Positions 34,179 through 45,610 of a stretch of 64,000 bases of DNA are shown piece by piece. How positions within the stretch are numbered: the stretch's first letter is position 1; every line of letters starts with the position of its first letter. A program made the position numbers and the translations under genes. Where the stretch lies: assembly GCA_020466095.1 (NCBI GenBank), contig CM035806.1, positions 126,784,393 to 126,848,392 of the forward strand. The letters are read 5' to 3'. The notes under the pieces are model-generated. The model was given only the letters and a program-made list of their open reading frames with translations. It had not been told where the DNA came from and ran no database searches. The DNA comes from Chlorops oryzae. Its lineage: Eukaryota; Arthropoda; Insecta; Diptera; Chloropidae.

Positions 34179-34425
34179 TCGCACCCTTGCTACTAAATCG
34201 GCACAATTTAAAATTGCGCATTTCTCGAAAATCATTAAATCTCTCTTAAAACTAAGGAGAAATAATATATTTTCGAAACTTATGTTAATCTCAATTGACT
34301 GCTGCATCAGTCAATATAAGCGTTAATTTTCTAGGTGTTGGGTTTCTTACCGAAAAATGAAATCGAACATAAAAAAATTGATTAAAATAATTTTGAATTG
34401 TGCCGATTTATTAGCAAGGGTGCGA
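34179..34425. mobile_element. Family T MITE inside left foldback arm
   Basis: TCGCACCCTTGCTACTAAAT and GATTTATTAGCAAGGGTGCG are inverted ends related to family T. The interior (GCACAATTTAAAATTGCGCA, ATGAAATCGAACAT complement) fits the family. It is flanked by AA on both sides rather than TA. Confidence 0.75.
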
Positions 34426-35102
34426 AATGTTTATAGAGCTACAGCCGTGGTTATGATAACAGTTTTCAGATTTTGCAACAGTGACTTAAATGACAGTTTG
34501 AGTCAAAATGTCTCTAAGCATATATATTAACATATATATGGTTTTGGTACCCTTTTTTTTATGGGCTTGGTACAAAAAAACTTGAGGTGAGTGGCAGCCA
34601 TGGCCACGATGGCGGCAGATCGGCTGGTTAAAGTTTTCGGCTAAGAAGGGTTGCAATAAAATGTTGCAAGAAATTTTAGTACAGGGTTGCATTTATAGTT
34701 CATAAAAGCTTTTATACTTAAAAGCTTTTTGTAAAAAACACATGGTTACATGTGGACTGAACTATTTGTTTAAAAACGGCGCCGAACATGCGGTATTTGC
34801 CAATTTCCAAGCATCATGTATTCGTCCGATTATTCGTTTATGTTCCATTCCCTATGCAAATCACACGTAGAATCATTGTTTCGGAAAACAAATTTTTGAT
34901 ATAAAAAACAATGCGAAGGAAAGAGACAGTTTTTTTCTTGAATGTTACGGCAACATTTCAGACTTCCTTTCTTTCCCATATAATCAATTTAGTTTTGAGC
35001 AAATGTTTCCGAAAAATTGTTTCTACGTGTGACCGAGTACATTCGAAACTCGCTGGTCACACATTCATGAAACATGTTCTAAAACATTTGATTCGTTGGT
35101 AA

Positions 35103-35488
35103 AAGCCTATACTGAGATATGCAGTAACTACTTGCACATTAGGAGCCAATTCGCTACAACGTCGTAAAGTGTGAGAGAGACAACTATATTCACGCTTCTT
35201 GAATTCTTCAAAGTATGCCAAAAATTTAACACCTTCGAAGTCGGTGTCAGTATTTCATTTGAAAAATGTGCCGCAATCAGCTGTCCTGGCATTTACTTCG
35301 CATAAAAAATGAACATGTTCATTTCTATGGCGAAGTAAAGCAGGCAAGTCGCATGCAACCCTGCGCACATGATTACTTGACATCTCAGTATAAGCGAAAG
35401 TAAAGTATTTACTTCGAAGTACTTTTCAATTTTTTTTGCACGTATTTCTTATGGGAGCTTTACTTACTCCATATCTCAGTATAGGCTT
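35103..35488. mobile_element. 386-bp Harbinger-type MITE inside left foldback arm
   Basis: AAGCCTATACTGAGATATG at the left and CATATCTCAGTATAGGCTT at the right, with TAA on both sides (35100-35102, 35489-35491). The interior shares phrases with family M (GCATGCAACCCTG, GAAGTACTTT). A mirror copy lies at about 37516-37901. Confidence 0.8.
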
Positions 35489-36132
35489 TAAGGGAGGTAA
35501 GCGGCAAAGAGAGGGGTCTTGACCGGCGACTTGCTTAAACAGCTTTCACATGTACTGAATTCTTTCGGACGATATTCGGTACATGAAAAAGCTGACTTGT
35601 ATCCATGCTTTTCTCACATCTCTACTAACGCTAAACGTGTACAAAATGACTAAAATTTTTTAGGAGATTTTAGTTTGAAATTGCAGGATTTTGGGGGTTT
35701 TTAATTTTTATTTGGGGGGAAAAAAATTTATGAGTTGGAATCACTGCTATTGCTAACGTTTATTTCTTGATAAGTTACTTTTGAAGGAAGACGTTCACTT
35801 TTTCCTGCAATTTTGACCACCAAAATAGTTTTTGCCGCCAGAAATCTTTTTTCGTACTACTTTTGTAAGTATCTAAGCAACGCCTCTGGATATTCCAAAG
35901 TGTCCGTTCCAACATTGTCCCAAAATAAACGGAGACAGAAAACCCGAGACACGTGAAGGACACACATGAGAGTGATGAAGACGAAAGATATTGCATCTCC
36001 GTCACTCTCATGTGTTTCCTTCCGATGTCTCGCGTTTTGTGTCCCTGTATAAACCGAAACATTATCTTTGTTAAAGCTGTAATAGCACAATAGCAGCCCA
36101 TTGTGAGCCACGGGCCTAGACCATATAGTACA

Positions 36133-36871
36133 TGGACTTCAACAAGACAAGCATTTTGCGTGCAGTGATGACGTCACATGGTGAGATTCTGTAAGCAAAT
36201 ATCCAATCGCGCTGCTACTGCGCTTTTACTACACACTCCCAGCAAACATCAAAACGATAGAAATATGCCAGTTTATGATTTTTATTTAATGATGAAACTA
36301 GTGATGTCACGAACGTCAAATTGTAGCATTCGCGAATGCGAATGTTTTCTCATATTCGCGAATGCGAATATTCCGTTTTTAAACCTACATCTCGAATTTG
36401 GCAACTGACAAGCCCAAAATCACCAAAATCAATTCATTGATTCATTAGTGCACTAACTTTTGAAAAATAATACATTTTTATCTTAAGAAATTACGCATTT
36501 TGTTTTTAAACTTGAAAATTTTTATTTCGTTACATGAATATTGGCGGTGACTATATCAAAGCGCCGCATATATTTAAACAATTTTTAAGGATTTTGGTTC
36601 CATATTCAGCAAAAACTTTTAAGGATCGATTAGAGATTATATTTCAAATGCGAATGCAAATATTCGTTACATCACTAGAGGAAACTTTAGGAACGAAAAC
36701 GAACTCGTTGTGGTTTTTCAAGCGATTGTAATTTACAATACTTTTATCAGTTTTTTTTGAAGAACTGATAGTGTTAACGAAATCGAAAACGAGCTTTTTG
36801 TTTGCTGGGTAGCTCACCTGTGACGTATCATCATTGCATGCTTGCTTTTGCTGAGGAGTAGTAGCAGTCCT
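36133..36871. other. Loop of the foldback element
   Basis: 739 bp of single-copy sequence between the arms. The outermost about 60 bp on each side still show weak inverted similarity (CAAGCAT...GTGATGACGTCAC against its mirror), so the arms once reached further. A 379-bp hAT MITE occupies the middle. No gene. Confidence 0.8.
36299..36677. mobile_element. 379-bp non-autonomous hAT element with GCGAATGC repeats in the loop
   Basis: TAGTGATGTCACGAACG and the complement of TAGTGATGTAACGAATA are the ends. The flanks GATGAAAC and GAGGAAAC match at 7 of 8. CGCGAATGCGAAT palindromes repeat inside. Confidence 0.8.
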
Positions 36872-38579
36872 TGTACTATATGGTCTAGGCCCGTGGCTCA
36901 CAATGGGCTGCTATTGTGCTATTACAGCTTTAACAAAGATAATGTTTCGGTTTATACAGGGACACAAAACGCGAGACATCGGAAGGAAACACATGAGAGT
37001 GACGGAGATGCAATATCTTTCGTCTTCATCACTCTCATGTGTGTCCTTCACGTGTCTCGGGTTTTCTGTCTCCGTTTATTTTGGGACAATGTTGGAACGG
37101 ACACTTTGGAATATCCAGAGGCGTTGCTTAGATACTTACAAAAGTAGTACGAAAAAAGATTTCTGGCGGCAAAAACTATTTTGGTGGTCAAAATTGCAGG
37201 AAAAAGTGAACGTCTTCCTTCAAAAGTAACTTATCAAGAAATAAACGTTAGCAATAGCAGTGATTCCAACTCATAAATTTTTTTCCCCCCAAATAAAAAT
37301 TAAAAACCCCCAAAATCCTGCAATTTCAAACTAAAATCTCCTAAAAAATTTTAGTCATTTTGTACACGTTTAGCGTTAGTAGAGATGTGAGAAAAGCATG
37401 GATACAAGTCAGCTTTTTCATGTACCGAATATCGTCCGAAAGAATTCAGTACATGTGAAAGCTGTTTAAGCAAGTCGCCGGTCAAGACCCCTCTCTTTGC
37501 CGCTTACCTCCCTTAAAGCCTATACTGAGATATGGAGTAAGTAAAGCTCCCATAAGAAATACGTGCAAAAAAAATTGAAAAGTACTTCGAAGTAAATACT
37601 TTACTTTCGCTTATACTGAGATGTCAAGTAATCATGTGCGCAGGGTTGCATGCGACTTGCCTGCTTTACTTCGCCATAGAAATGAACATGTTCATTTTTT
37701 ATGCGAAGTAAATGCCAGGACAGCTGATTGCGGCACATTTTTCAAATGAAATACTGACACCGACTTCGAAGGTGTTAAATTTTTGGCATACTTTGAAGAA
37801 TTCAAGAAGCGTGAATATAGTTGTCTCTCTCACACTTTACGACGTTGTAGCGAATTGGCTCCTAATGTGCAAGTAGTTACTGCATATCTCAGTATAGGCT
37901 TTTACCAACGAATCAAATGTTTTAGAACATGTTTCATGAATGTGTGACCAGCGAGTTTCGAATGTACTCGGTCACACGTAGAAACAATTTTTCGGAAACA
38001 TTTGCTCAAAACTAAATTGATTATATGGGAAAGAAAGGAAGTCTGAAATGTTGCCGTAACATTCAAGAAAAAAAACTGTCTCTTTCCTTCGCATTGTTTT
38101 TTATATCAAAAATTTGTTTTCCGAAACAATGATTCTACGTGTGATTTGCATAGGGAATGGAACATAAACGAATAATCGGACGAATACATGATGCTTGGAA
38201 ATTGGCAAATACCGCATGTTCGGCGCCGTTTTTAAACAAATAGTTCAGTCCACATGTAACCATGTGTTTTTTACAAAAAGCTTTTAAGTATAAAAGCTTT
38301 TATGAACTATAAATGCAACCCTGTACTAAAATTTCTTGCAACATTTTATTGCAACCCTTCTTAGCCGAAAACTTTAACCAGCCGATCTGCCGCCATCGTG
38401 GCCATGGCTGCCACTCACCTCAAGTTTTTTTGTACCAAGCCCATAAAAAAAAGGGTACCAAAACCATATATATGTTAATATATATGCTTAGAGACATTTT
38501 GACTCAAACTGTCATTTAAGTCACTGTTGCAAAATCTGAAAACTGTTATCATAACCACGGCTGTAGCTCTATAAACATT

Positions 38580-38826
38580 TCGCACCCTTGCTAATAAATC
38601 GGCACAATTCAAAATTATTTTAATCAATTTTTTTATGTTCGATTTCATTTTTCGGTAAGAAACCCAACACCTAGAAAATTAACGCTTATATTGACTGATG
38701 CAGCAGTCAATTGAGATTAACATAAGTTTCGAAAATATATTATTTCTCCTTAGTTTTAAGAGAGATTTAATGATTTTCGAGAAATGCGCAATTTTAAATT
38801 GTGCCGATTTAGTAGCAAGGGTGCGA
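38580..38826. mobile_element. Family T MITE inside right foldback arm
   Basis: Mirror copy of the MITE at 34179-34425 at the symmetric position. It shows that the MITE was already in the arm sequence when the inverted arms became identical. Confidence 0.75.
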
Positions 38827-39288
38827 TTTAATAACTGTCATCTCAGCCATTGTTTTACAATTCATTCGCAACCACCTGAAAAATGTACCAAATCTACGAG
38901 TTAGGTACCAATGTACCAAATACAAAAAAAAGTACAAATTTTGGTACAAAAGTACCAAAAGTGGCAGCCGTGGTCGCGGCTGATCCATTAGCCAATCAGA
39001 GCAGCGCATGATTCAGATTTTGCATATTGGGTTTCCTGTGCATTTGGGCAATTTTAAAAAATTCACCAAAATTAGGATTAATATTTTATGTCATATAAAC
39101 ATGAATAATGCTTAAGCCCACTTGATTGTCCACAACATGACACTATTTGAAATTCTCAGAAGAAAGATTTTCACCATATTTCGCTGACTTGAATTTAAGT
39201 TGGCTATTACATCATACCAATTGAATTATTTGTCAACTAGAAGAGCCCACTAAAATTTCTTCTCATAACGAATAAAGTACATAACAAC

Positions 39289-40716
39289 TAGAGTACTGAT
39301 TATTCGACATTTTCCAGAACCCGGTTTTCGAATAACTCGATATCCTAACATTAAAAAAAAACCGATTAAGCGAATAAAAGTTCACTAAAACCGGTTAACC
39401 GGTTATTTTAAAAATCCAAGGAAAAAGCAATTTTTGGACGGGTGTGTTTTATTTGTTCGTAAATATTTTCTTCGTACTTCTTTTTTTTTATAAAACTTAA
39501 AAAATAAAAAACAAAAACAAAACATTTGCATTCAGCATAAAATAAATTAAAACAGCCATATTTTCATTTGCTTTGAAAAACTACAACTTTAAAATACATA
39601 TAAGAGTTAAATTATTTAACTTAAAATATTTTTTTTTAAATAAAATAACATTCAAAAGTTTCGGAGTGTACCGATTTTTTTCTTTTGTTTTAATGAAACT
39701 TGCCATAGAGAAAGCCCTTTCACTTAAGATGCTTGGTGGAGATATACTTAATAAAGCATACAATAACAAATCAAGTTTTTCTGTTCTTTTGTGACACTTG
39801 TCTAGATACAAAAAATCATCCAAAATATCATTTCTATTTGGATGCACCATTACACTTCGTGTGTCTCTGGCGATTGTCTCTCTAATGTAAACGCGGACAA
39901 ACTTACAACGATATAATCGCAAGATTGGAGATAGCCCATTATTACTACGTTTATACGTCACGCCTTATTCGCGAATAAGAATATCGCGAATAGCGAATAT
40001 TACCGTATAAACGGTCTTATTCACGAATAGCTAATTCACGAAAGTTATTCGTGAATAGTGAGACTATTCGCGATAAACATGAGAGGTGATGCCACATTTT
40101 TCGCTGATTTCTCTCTTTTTGACGATCCGGCAGCGCTTTTGTTTAATTTGAGTTCAAAAATCTAGCAAAAAAGATGGAGAACGGAAAGGAAACCAACCGC
40201 TGCACATGGATAATACTTAAATCGGAGACTAACATTTTTTCACTTTCACTTTTTTCATTTTGAAAAACTAATTGGTAAAAGCATTCCTGATGCTATGAAA
40301 TCATGTGGTTTTCAAGTGTGCTACCATTTCATTTCGTTTTGGCAGTCAGGTAGCGCTAAGACCAACTAATCTCGGTTGCCGTGTAAACGGTGACTTCACT
40401 ATTTGCGATATTCTTATTCGTGAATAAGGTTTAACGTATAAACGTAGTATATGATGACACTCATTTCGATAGCTATTGATAATCTATACTTATTGTGGTG
40501 ATCACATATTCATTTTTGTATGCAATCTTGTATGACGTTAGGAAAGGAATAACTGAGTGAAAGCGAAAATAAGCCGTTGGAGAAAAAACCGGGTATTCGT
40601 ATAAAAATAACCGATTTATTCGATATTCGAAAAATCAGTATTTAGAAAAAACCGCCTCCCAAATCGCACTAAAAACCGGTCGGTTAACCGATCGGTTAAC
40701 CGAATCAATCACCCTA
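39289..40716 (-). mobile_element. 1428-bp hAT element inserted in right foldback arm only
   Basis: TAGAGTACTGATTATTCG at the left and, from the right, TAGGGTGATTGATTCGG. A perfect 8-bp duplication ATAACAAC flanks it (39281-39288, 40717-40724). The left arm has the uninterrupted sequence, giving a natural empty-site control. AACCGGTTAACCGG repeats lie near both ends, and a hAT C-terminal relic is at 39581-39961. Confidence 0.95.
39581..39961 (-). pseudogene. hAT transposase C-terminal dimerisation domain
   Basis: The 126-residue frame contains LLLYALLSISPPSILSERAF followed by SMASFIKTKEKNRYTPKLLN and VILFKKKYF. This is the hATC pattern (LSIPxSSxxSERxFSxAGxIxxxxRxxLxxxxxxxLxFLxxN) near the C terminus of hAT transposases. 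The catalytic domain is absent and the sequence upstream is AT-rich non-coding, so the element depends on enzyme from elsewhere. Confidence 0.88.
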
Positions 40717-40787
40717 ATAACAACCCATCCAAAACTGCATTACTTTTGTTTAAAAATCCCAAATGTTATCGGTAACTTAAATAAGCT

Positions 40788-41046
40788 AAATTTGAGGCAT
40801 ATGACTCAAGTGAAAAGTGTTTAATCCTGCATCGAACTAGAATCGCTGTTCCACCATGCGCTTTTCCATCAGGTGGTTTGTTTGGTAGAATCGATATCCC
40901 GGTATGGGAAAATTGTTTTTATCAGTTAAGTGTGTCTCTGATATAAGAATGACATCTATAGAATTACTTGAAAGAAAATAAGTTAATTCCGTTTTGTGTG
41001 GGCGAACGCCGTTTGCATTCCATGAATATATGATTAGTGTGTTCAT
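40788..41046 (-). pseudogene. Jockey ORF2 N-terminal endonuclease
   Basis: It starts MNTLIIYSWNANGVRPHKTE at 41046, then IDVILISETHLTDKNNFPIP: the N-terminal strand and catalytic ETH motif of the AP-endonuclease domain that nicks target DNA. After residue about 66 a frameshift occurs, and in another frame the text reads GTAILVRCRIKHFSLESYAS up to the foldback insertion at 40788. It begins 44 bases after the end of ORF1 at 41090. Confidence 0.9.
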
Positions 41047-41089
41047 TTTTTAAAAATGAGTATTCGGAGCATCTGATTTTGTGCTCGGA

Positions 41090-42345
41090 CTAGCTCTTGA
41101 AGTGTGTTCTGCATGTCATAAATTGGGTCTTGCATTGTCTCAAACTGAAAATCATGTTTTCTAAATCGTTGCTATTGGACTGATATGGAATTTGAGTGTT
41201 GGTTGTACCTATCTTTAGAGCACTAGCATAGGATACACCTGGTTTAGCTGAAGAATTTTCTGTAGCTTTTTTGTTAGCAGGAGCCTCAACGACAACAATT
41301 TTATTTTGAGGATTACGTGCAGTTTGCTTTTGCTGCAATAAACGGCTTTTTAGTTCCTTATAAATAGGACAGCCTCTGTAATTTGCGGTGTGGTCACCCC
41401 CGCAAATGCTACACTTCTTTATATTTTCCTCATTGCAACCTTTGAAGGTACAGTTGGAAGAATGATGGAATTCTCCACATACCAAACAGACCACACGCAG
41501 GGTGCAATAAGACTTTGTATGTCCATACTCCTGGCAGTTAGTATATTGGACTGGTCCACTTCGCTTAAGAGGCTCCTCAACAACAATTGCACGGTGTAAA
41601 AGGTTATATATTGGATGCGTTTCATTTTTTTTTTTTTCAATTTTGAGGTGTCCGCAACAAGTTCAACTTTGACATTGGCTGAGGTACCATTTTCCTATTA
41701 AATATGTTTATAATAGATTTCACTTGGAATCCATTCTCTTCAAGCGCTTGCTTTATTTCAGATATTTGAATATCTGATTCCAGGCCCTTTAATACAACGG
41801 ACAGACCTTTGCTACTTTTAAGCTGGAAAGTGTAGTAGCTTTTTTTCTTTTCATCGAAGTGCTTTGTAACAAGTCGATAGTTGCTTTCTTTATAGACCTG
41901 AATTTTGGTCTCGTGGATGTTTCCCCCTAGTTAGCGGAACAATATGGAATGAACCTTTACCTATTATTTGAGTAAGGCCTTCTACCAAGGCATTGGAGCT
42001 ACGCTCACGAAGATATATTGGAGGAGGTTTTTGCTCTCGTGGAGAATTTTCCTTCTCGCTAGTTTCTGCGTTATCTGCAACACTCAGTGCTGCAAATCTA
42101 TTTCCTTTTAAAACATTTGAAGGAGTAGAAGCTGACATTGTTTTTGTAATTTTCGCTTTGCCTATATTCGTTTTTTGTGGGCTTAGTAGTAGGGGTAGAG
42201 TACCCCGGATGTCCCTCGCCAACAACCACCGTGTCGCTCGCTTGTCTTGTCGCATAATATGAACGACGACTTAGCTTTCTTTTAATATTGATATAGCGGT
42301 TCATTCCTGTCTGGATTGCCGACTCGTTTGAATTATTGCTAGCGT
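41090..42345 (-). pseudogene. Jockey ORF1 (Gag-like nucleic-acid binding protein), frameshifted
   Basis: Fragments in different frames read, in order: NRFAALSVADNAETSEKENS and a basic N-terminal region; YRLVTKHFDEKKKSYYTFQL with GLSVVLKGLESDIQISEIKQ (the domain before the zinc knuckles in Jockey Gag proteins); and, from 41494, CLVCGEFHHSSNC and CSICGGDHTANYRGC, two CCHC zinc knuckles, with an upstream TNCQEYGHTKSYC knuckle in another frame. Such proteins bind the element's RNA. Several indels break the frame. The N-terminal end is cut by the family G MITE at 42348-42898. Confidence 0.88.
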
Positions 42346-42347
42346 TA

Positions 42348-42898
42348 AGCGCAAAATCCAATATAGCGAGAGCCCGATGCGAGAGTGCGCGACGTCACGA
42401 AAATGTTTTGCGTGACACATTTCAATCTCCAATGAGAGTTTTGCGTCACGCAGATGATAGCATAACTTCGCTTCTAGTAATGCAATATTTGAAACGAGTA
42501 CCAATCTTACGAGTGCCGAGTACTCATAAAAATAATACGCTATCACTTGAGCTTAAATTTTAATTCAAAATATTCAAACATTTTCAAAAAATTTTCAAAA
42601 TGAACCAAAGCTCACGAAATATTTTAAAAGCTCTTTTTCACGGAACAGTGAACAGTTTTTGTTTTATTAGTTTAAACGAGTACCCAATGGCGAGTACTCA
42701 AAAAATAGCTACATCATTAACCTGTCAAATTGCCTCGCAACGAGAAATATTCAATTTTTTTAAAATATTCTCAATACCAGGTCTCGCAGTGCGATACATT
42801 GGAGCTTGAACCATATGATTGAATGTATTGAAAATTTTGTGCGTCTCGTCTCGTCTCGCGCTCTCGCATCGGGCTCTCGCAATGTTGGATTTTGGGCT
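42348..42898. mobile_element. 551-bp Harbinger-type MITE (family G), copy 2, in Jockey ORF1
   Basis: AGCGCAAAATCCAATATAGC at the left and TGTTGGATTTTGGGCT at the right, both with the CCCGATGCGAGAG block inside. TTA flanks both ends (42345-42347, 42899-42901). Inside, it matches 19035-19520 in inverse orientation. Confidence 0.88.
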
Positions 42899-44031
42899 TT
42901 AGTAGCTGCTGCGATACTAGTTTTAGTTTCTTTGTTTCTTTCAGAATCGAGTTGATTTGATTAGAGTGGAGAGTTGAGTAAATTAAATACTTTTTATTAG
43001 AGAGTAGAGCAGAACCGAGTAGAATGAGTAAAGAACGAATTTGTTGAGGATTCATAAGTATGGATTGCATGAGGACCACTCAAAAATGCTGCTGGACCAA
43101 ATCGGAATACAAAACTCAATAGAATCAAAATTTTCATCGATATCTTCGACACGTTTGCAATTTTGAGTTCATTAAAACCTCTGCGTCCTAAAAGGCACTT
43201 GATCGTCGTGATCGGTATGAAGAGGAAGAACGTGATGCCAACTATGTATAATGAAGCAAAATGCTTCCGTCTCAAGGCATATCCTTTGTGCCCAAAAGTA
43301 CCCGGCTGGAAATTGCCTAGAGAAATCTAGTTACTAGCTAGGGCCTAGCTAGTGCCTAACTAGCGCCTGGCTGGATTTGCCCAACTATATAAATCTAGTC
43401 CGGCGCTAGTTAAGCGCTAGCTAGAGCCACCTCTGTAGGGGCGATGACTACACTGAAAAAAATTTTGCATCGTTGTTTCTACGATAGGAAGACATAGAAA
43501 AATATAATAGAATCTTAAATTATGTTTGTTTATTTTTCGACCTTTCTCTAAATCTTAAATGATTTTTTGAATTTATTCGAGCTTGAGGTCAACTTTCATA
43601 AGCATTTTTAATTCATGCTTTTTATTTTATTTCCGATATTTCGTCTTCATACCGAAGACTTCTTCAGGGCTAACAATGAAAAAAATTGTATTGTTTATAA
43701 ATAAACAAAAACCAAAGACATATCACAAATAACAAAACTCACATATTCTGTTTTCTTAAATTAATAACAAAAAACAACAATTAAACAATGATAGGTCATT
43801 GCCTATCGACGTCATCTTTCTAACTATTTATGGTTCTCTTTCTTCTGTTAAACAGGTGTCTGTAACTGTGTGCTATATTTTCGGTGTCTGTTTTGTAATT
43901 AATGCACAAAAAACAGCACTTGCGGCCCACTGTAAAGACCATGATCATTTACCCAATTTTAACACTGTGCGAATTTTACAAAGAGAGAAAAAATACAACA
44001 AAAGACTAACGCTAGAAATGCTACACAGAGA

Positions 44032-44755
44032 AAAAAAAACGTAGTAAATTCAAGAGTGCGACGCTCTTAGAGAAAATGCTCTTGAATCTAAAGGATTTAG
44101 CTTTTAACCCAACAATGAAAACGCTCTTGGCTATCATTTAAGAGTGAAATTAGTAACTTTAATAGTGAATCCGTAGATTTAAATACTTTCGCATTTAAAG
44201 TTCGGATTTTTACAGCTAAATTGTTATTCCAACTACATTTTATTGAATTTGTTAAGAGCGAAACTATTTAAGTTAAGAGCTCTGAGCACTTAATTACATT
44301 TCTTTTCGTTCGGTATAATTCTCATTTGTTTCATAAAATAGGACATATAAGACATTTATTCATCTTAGAACTTTTTAAGCATTGCGAAAGCAGTCACGGC
44401 AACGGAGTGACAAAATCGGATGAAGGAGGAAACACATTTTTCTCAAATTATTTTTGCGAATAAATTTGCATTTTAATCAACAGTGTCACTTTTGGAAATT
44501 ATTAAAAGTTTTCAATTTTAAATCAAAATTTTCGCTTTTGGAGATTTTAAAAGCAGTGCATTTCAAATCCACCGTTTTCGCGCTCGGACATTTTAAAAGC
44601 CACCTTTCTTACCGCAACAATTTCGCTCTTAAAAAAAATAACCGTGATAACATTGTTGGTTTAAAAGCTTAAAACTCTTGAGATCATTTTAAGAGCGAAA
44701 ATTGTTGGGTTAAGAGCGAAATTGGTATAATTTACAGTTATTTTTTTCTCTGTGT
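44032..44755. mobile_element. TA-target element (family S), copy 2, with AAGAGCG repeats
   Basis: CACAGAGAAAAAAAAACG (left, near 44024-44041) and TTTTTTTCTCTGTG (right) with TA outside. Short AAGAGCGAAA/TTTCGCTCTT units repeat in both orientations. A block from CATTTCTTTTCGTTCGG to GGAGTGACAAAATCGGATG matches the copy at 19797-20397. Confidence 0.75.
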
Positions 44756-44789
44756 ACATATCAACAACATACCAATGGACAAGCGCATC

Positions 44790-45610
44790 TTTTTTAGACT
44801 ACTTTTAGACTCTAAATTTTGAGCAAAACAGTCTAAATTGAGCTTCAAAAAGACTCTAAAACGAGTGTGTTTTTGTTTGAAAAGGGACACACGCTTAGAG
44901 TCTAAAATAAGAGTGTAAAAAAAGTATAATCGAACTGTGTTTTTAGAGTTTTATTATACACTTTTAAGACTTTTTTTATAATCTTCCCAGGATACATTTA
45001 GACACTTTTTAGACTTTTAAAACCGCCTTTTTAAAGTGTTATTGTACTCTTTTTAAAGTTTTTTTATGCTCTTTTTTTGAAGTATGAAAATAGTGTTTTT
45101 GCAGTCTAAATGAGACGTAAATCAACTCGCCTTTTTACCACTATTTTCACCCCTTTTTCTTCCTTTCATTGAAATTAAAATCATAGTTTTTTTCACGTAA
45201 TTTTTTTATTTTCTTCCAATATCTCGTCTCGTTTCGAAATCCTCAAAGGCACGCTCAGTTTTGAATGGCTTCATCGGCATAGAATTTTCTTGCTTCGAGC
45301 CCGCAACTTGTTTTCTAATGGCTATCAATTCCTGCAGAATCCGCTGCTGCACCTTCTCTATTGATTTCATCTCCACAGTGAGCTCATTTTAGCTGAGATT
45401 CTTTTTAAACTCCATCATTTTGAGCGTTCCGAATTTAAAGTCTGTTAAGAGTGTTTTTATACTCAAAAATAATACAGTAAAAAACGGTCAAATGTATAAT
45501 TCTTTTATACTTCTTTAAGACTCTTATTTATGAGGACTTTAAAATCAGTATAAATTAATACTCTTTTTAGACTCTAAAATTTTCAGACTCAAAAAAATGT
45601 TTAGCGGGAT
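44790..45610. repeat. Region of dispersed TTTAGACTCTAAAA repeats
   Basis: AGACTCTAAA, TTTTAGACT and TTTTTAAAGTCT-like units occur many times in both orientations on either side of a more normal core at 45120-45430. This is the usual look of a non-autonomous element with subterminal motif arrays, but the exact ends were not resolved. Confidence 0.5.

Larger units (their letters stand above)
33655..40787. mobile_element. 7.1-kb foldback element with 2.48-kb inverted arms and 9-bp duplication
   Basis: AGCTTATTTAAGTTACCGAT at 33655 is mirrored exactly at 40787. A perfect 9-bp duplication AAATTTGAG flanks it (33646-33654, 40788-40796), and removing the insert rejoins the Jockey endonuclease frame. 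The arms are 33655-36132 and 36872-40787, the latter with a hAT insertion. Paired coordinates sum to 73004 near the loop and 73005 at 34100-34700, so only one 1-bp indel separates about 2 kb of arm. Nine-bp duplications with giant inverted repeats are known for FB foldback elements and Mutator-like elements. No transposase frame was recognised in arm or loop. Confidence 0.95.
40788..43290 (-). mobile_element. Jockey non-LTR retrotransposon, 5' segment
   Basis: This carries the start of ORF2, the whole of a broken ORF1 and upstream sequence. The 5' boundary is uncertain; it lies before the family C element at 43301. With 31191-33654 it forms one Jockey copy of about 5 kb before later insertions (MITE at 42348-42898, foldback, 216-bp hAT). 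Confidence 0.8.

Noticed and set aside
35775..37229. Pairs of identical open frames (108, 84 and 68 residues) on opposite strands
   Set aside because: They are mirror images produced by the foldback arms. No domain, codon bias or conserved start was seen.
33655..40787. Palindrome as an assembly or sequencing artefact
   Set aside because: A precise 9-bp duplication, a single-copy loop, a private hAT insertion in one arm and a rejoined Jockey frame are hard to explain by a chimeric read.
42997..43275. 92-residue hydrophobic frame upstream of Jockey ORF1
   Set aside because: It could be Jockey 5' leader or flank; no signal peptide logic or family similarity that I can support.
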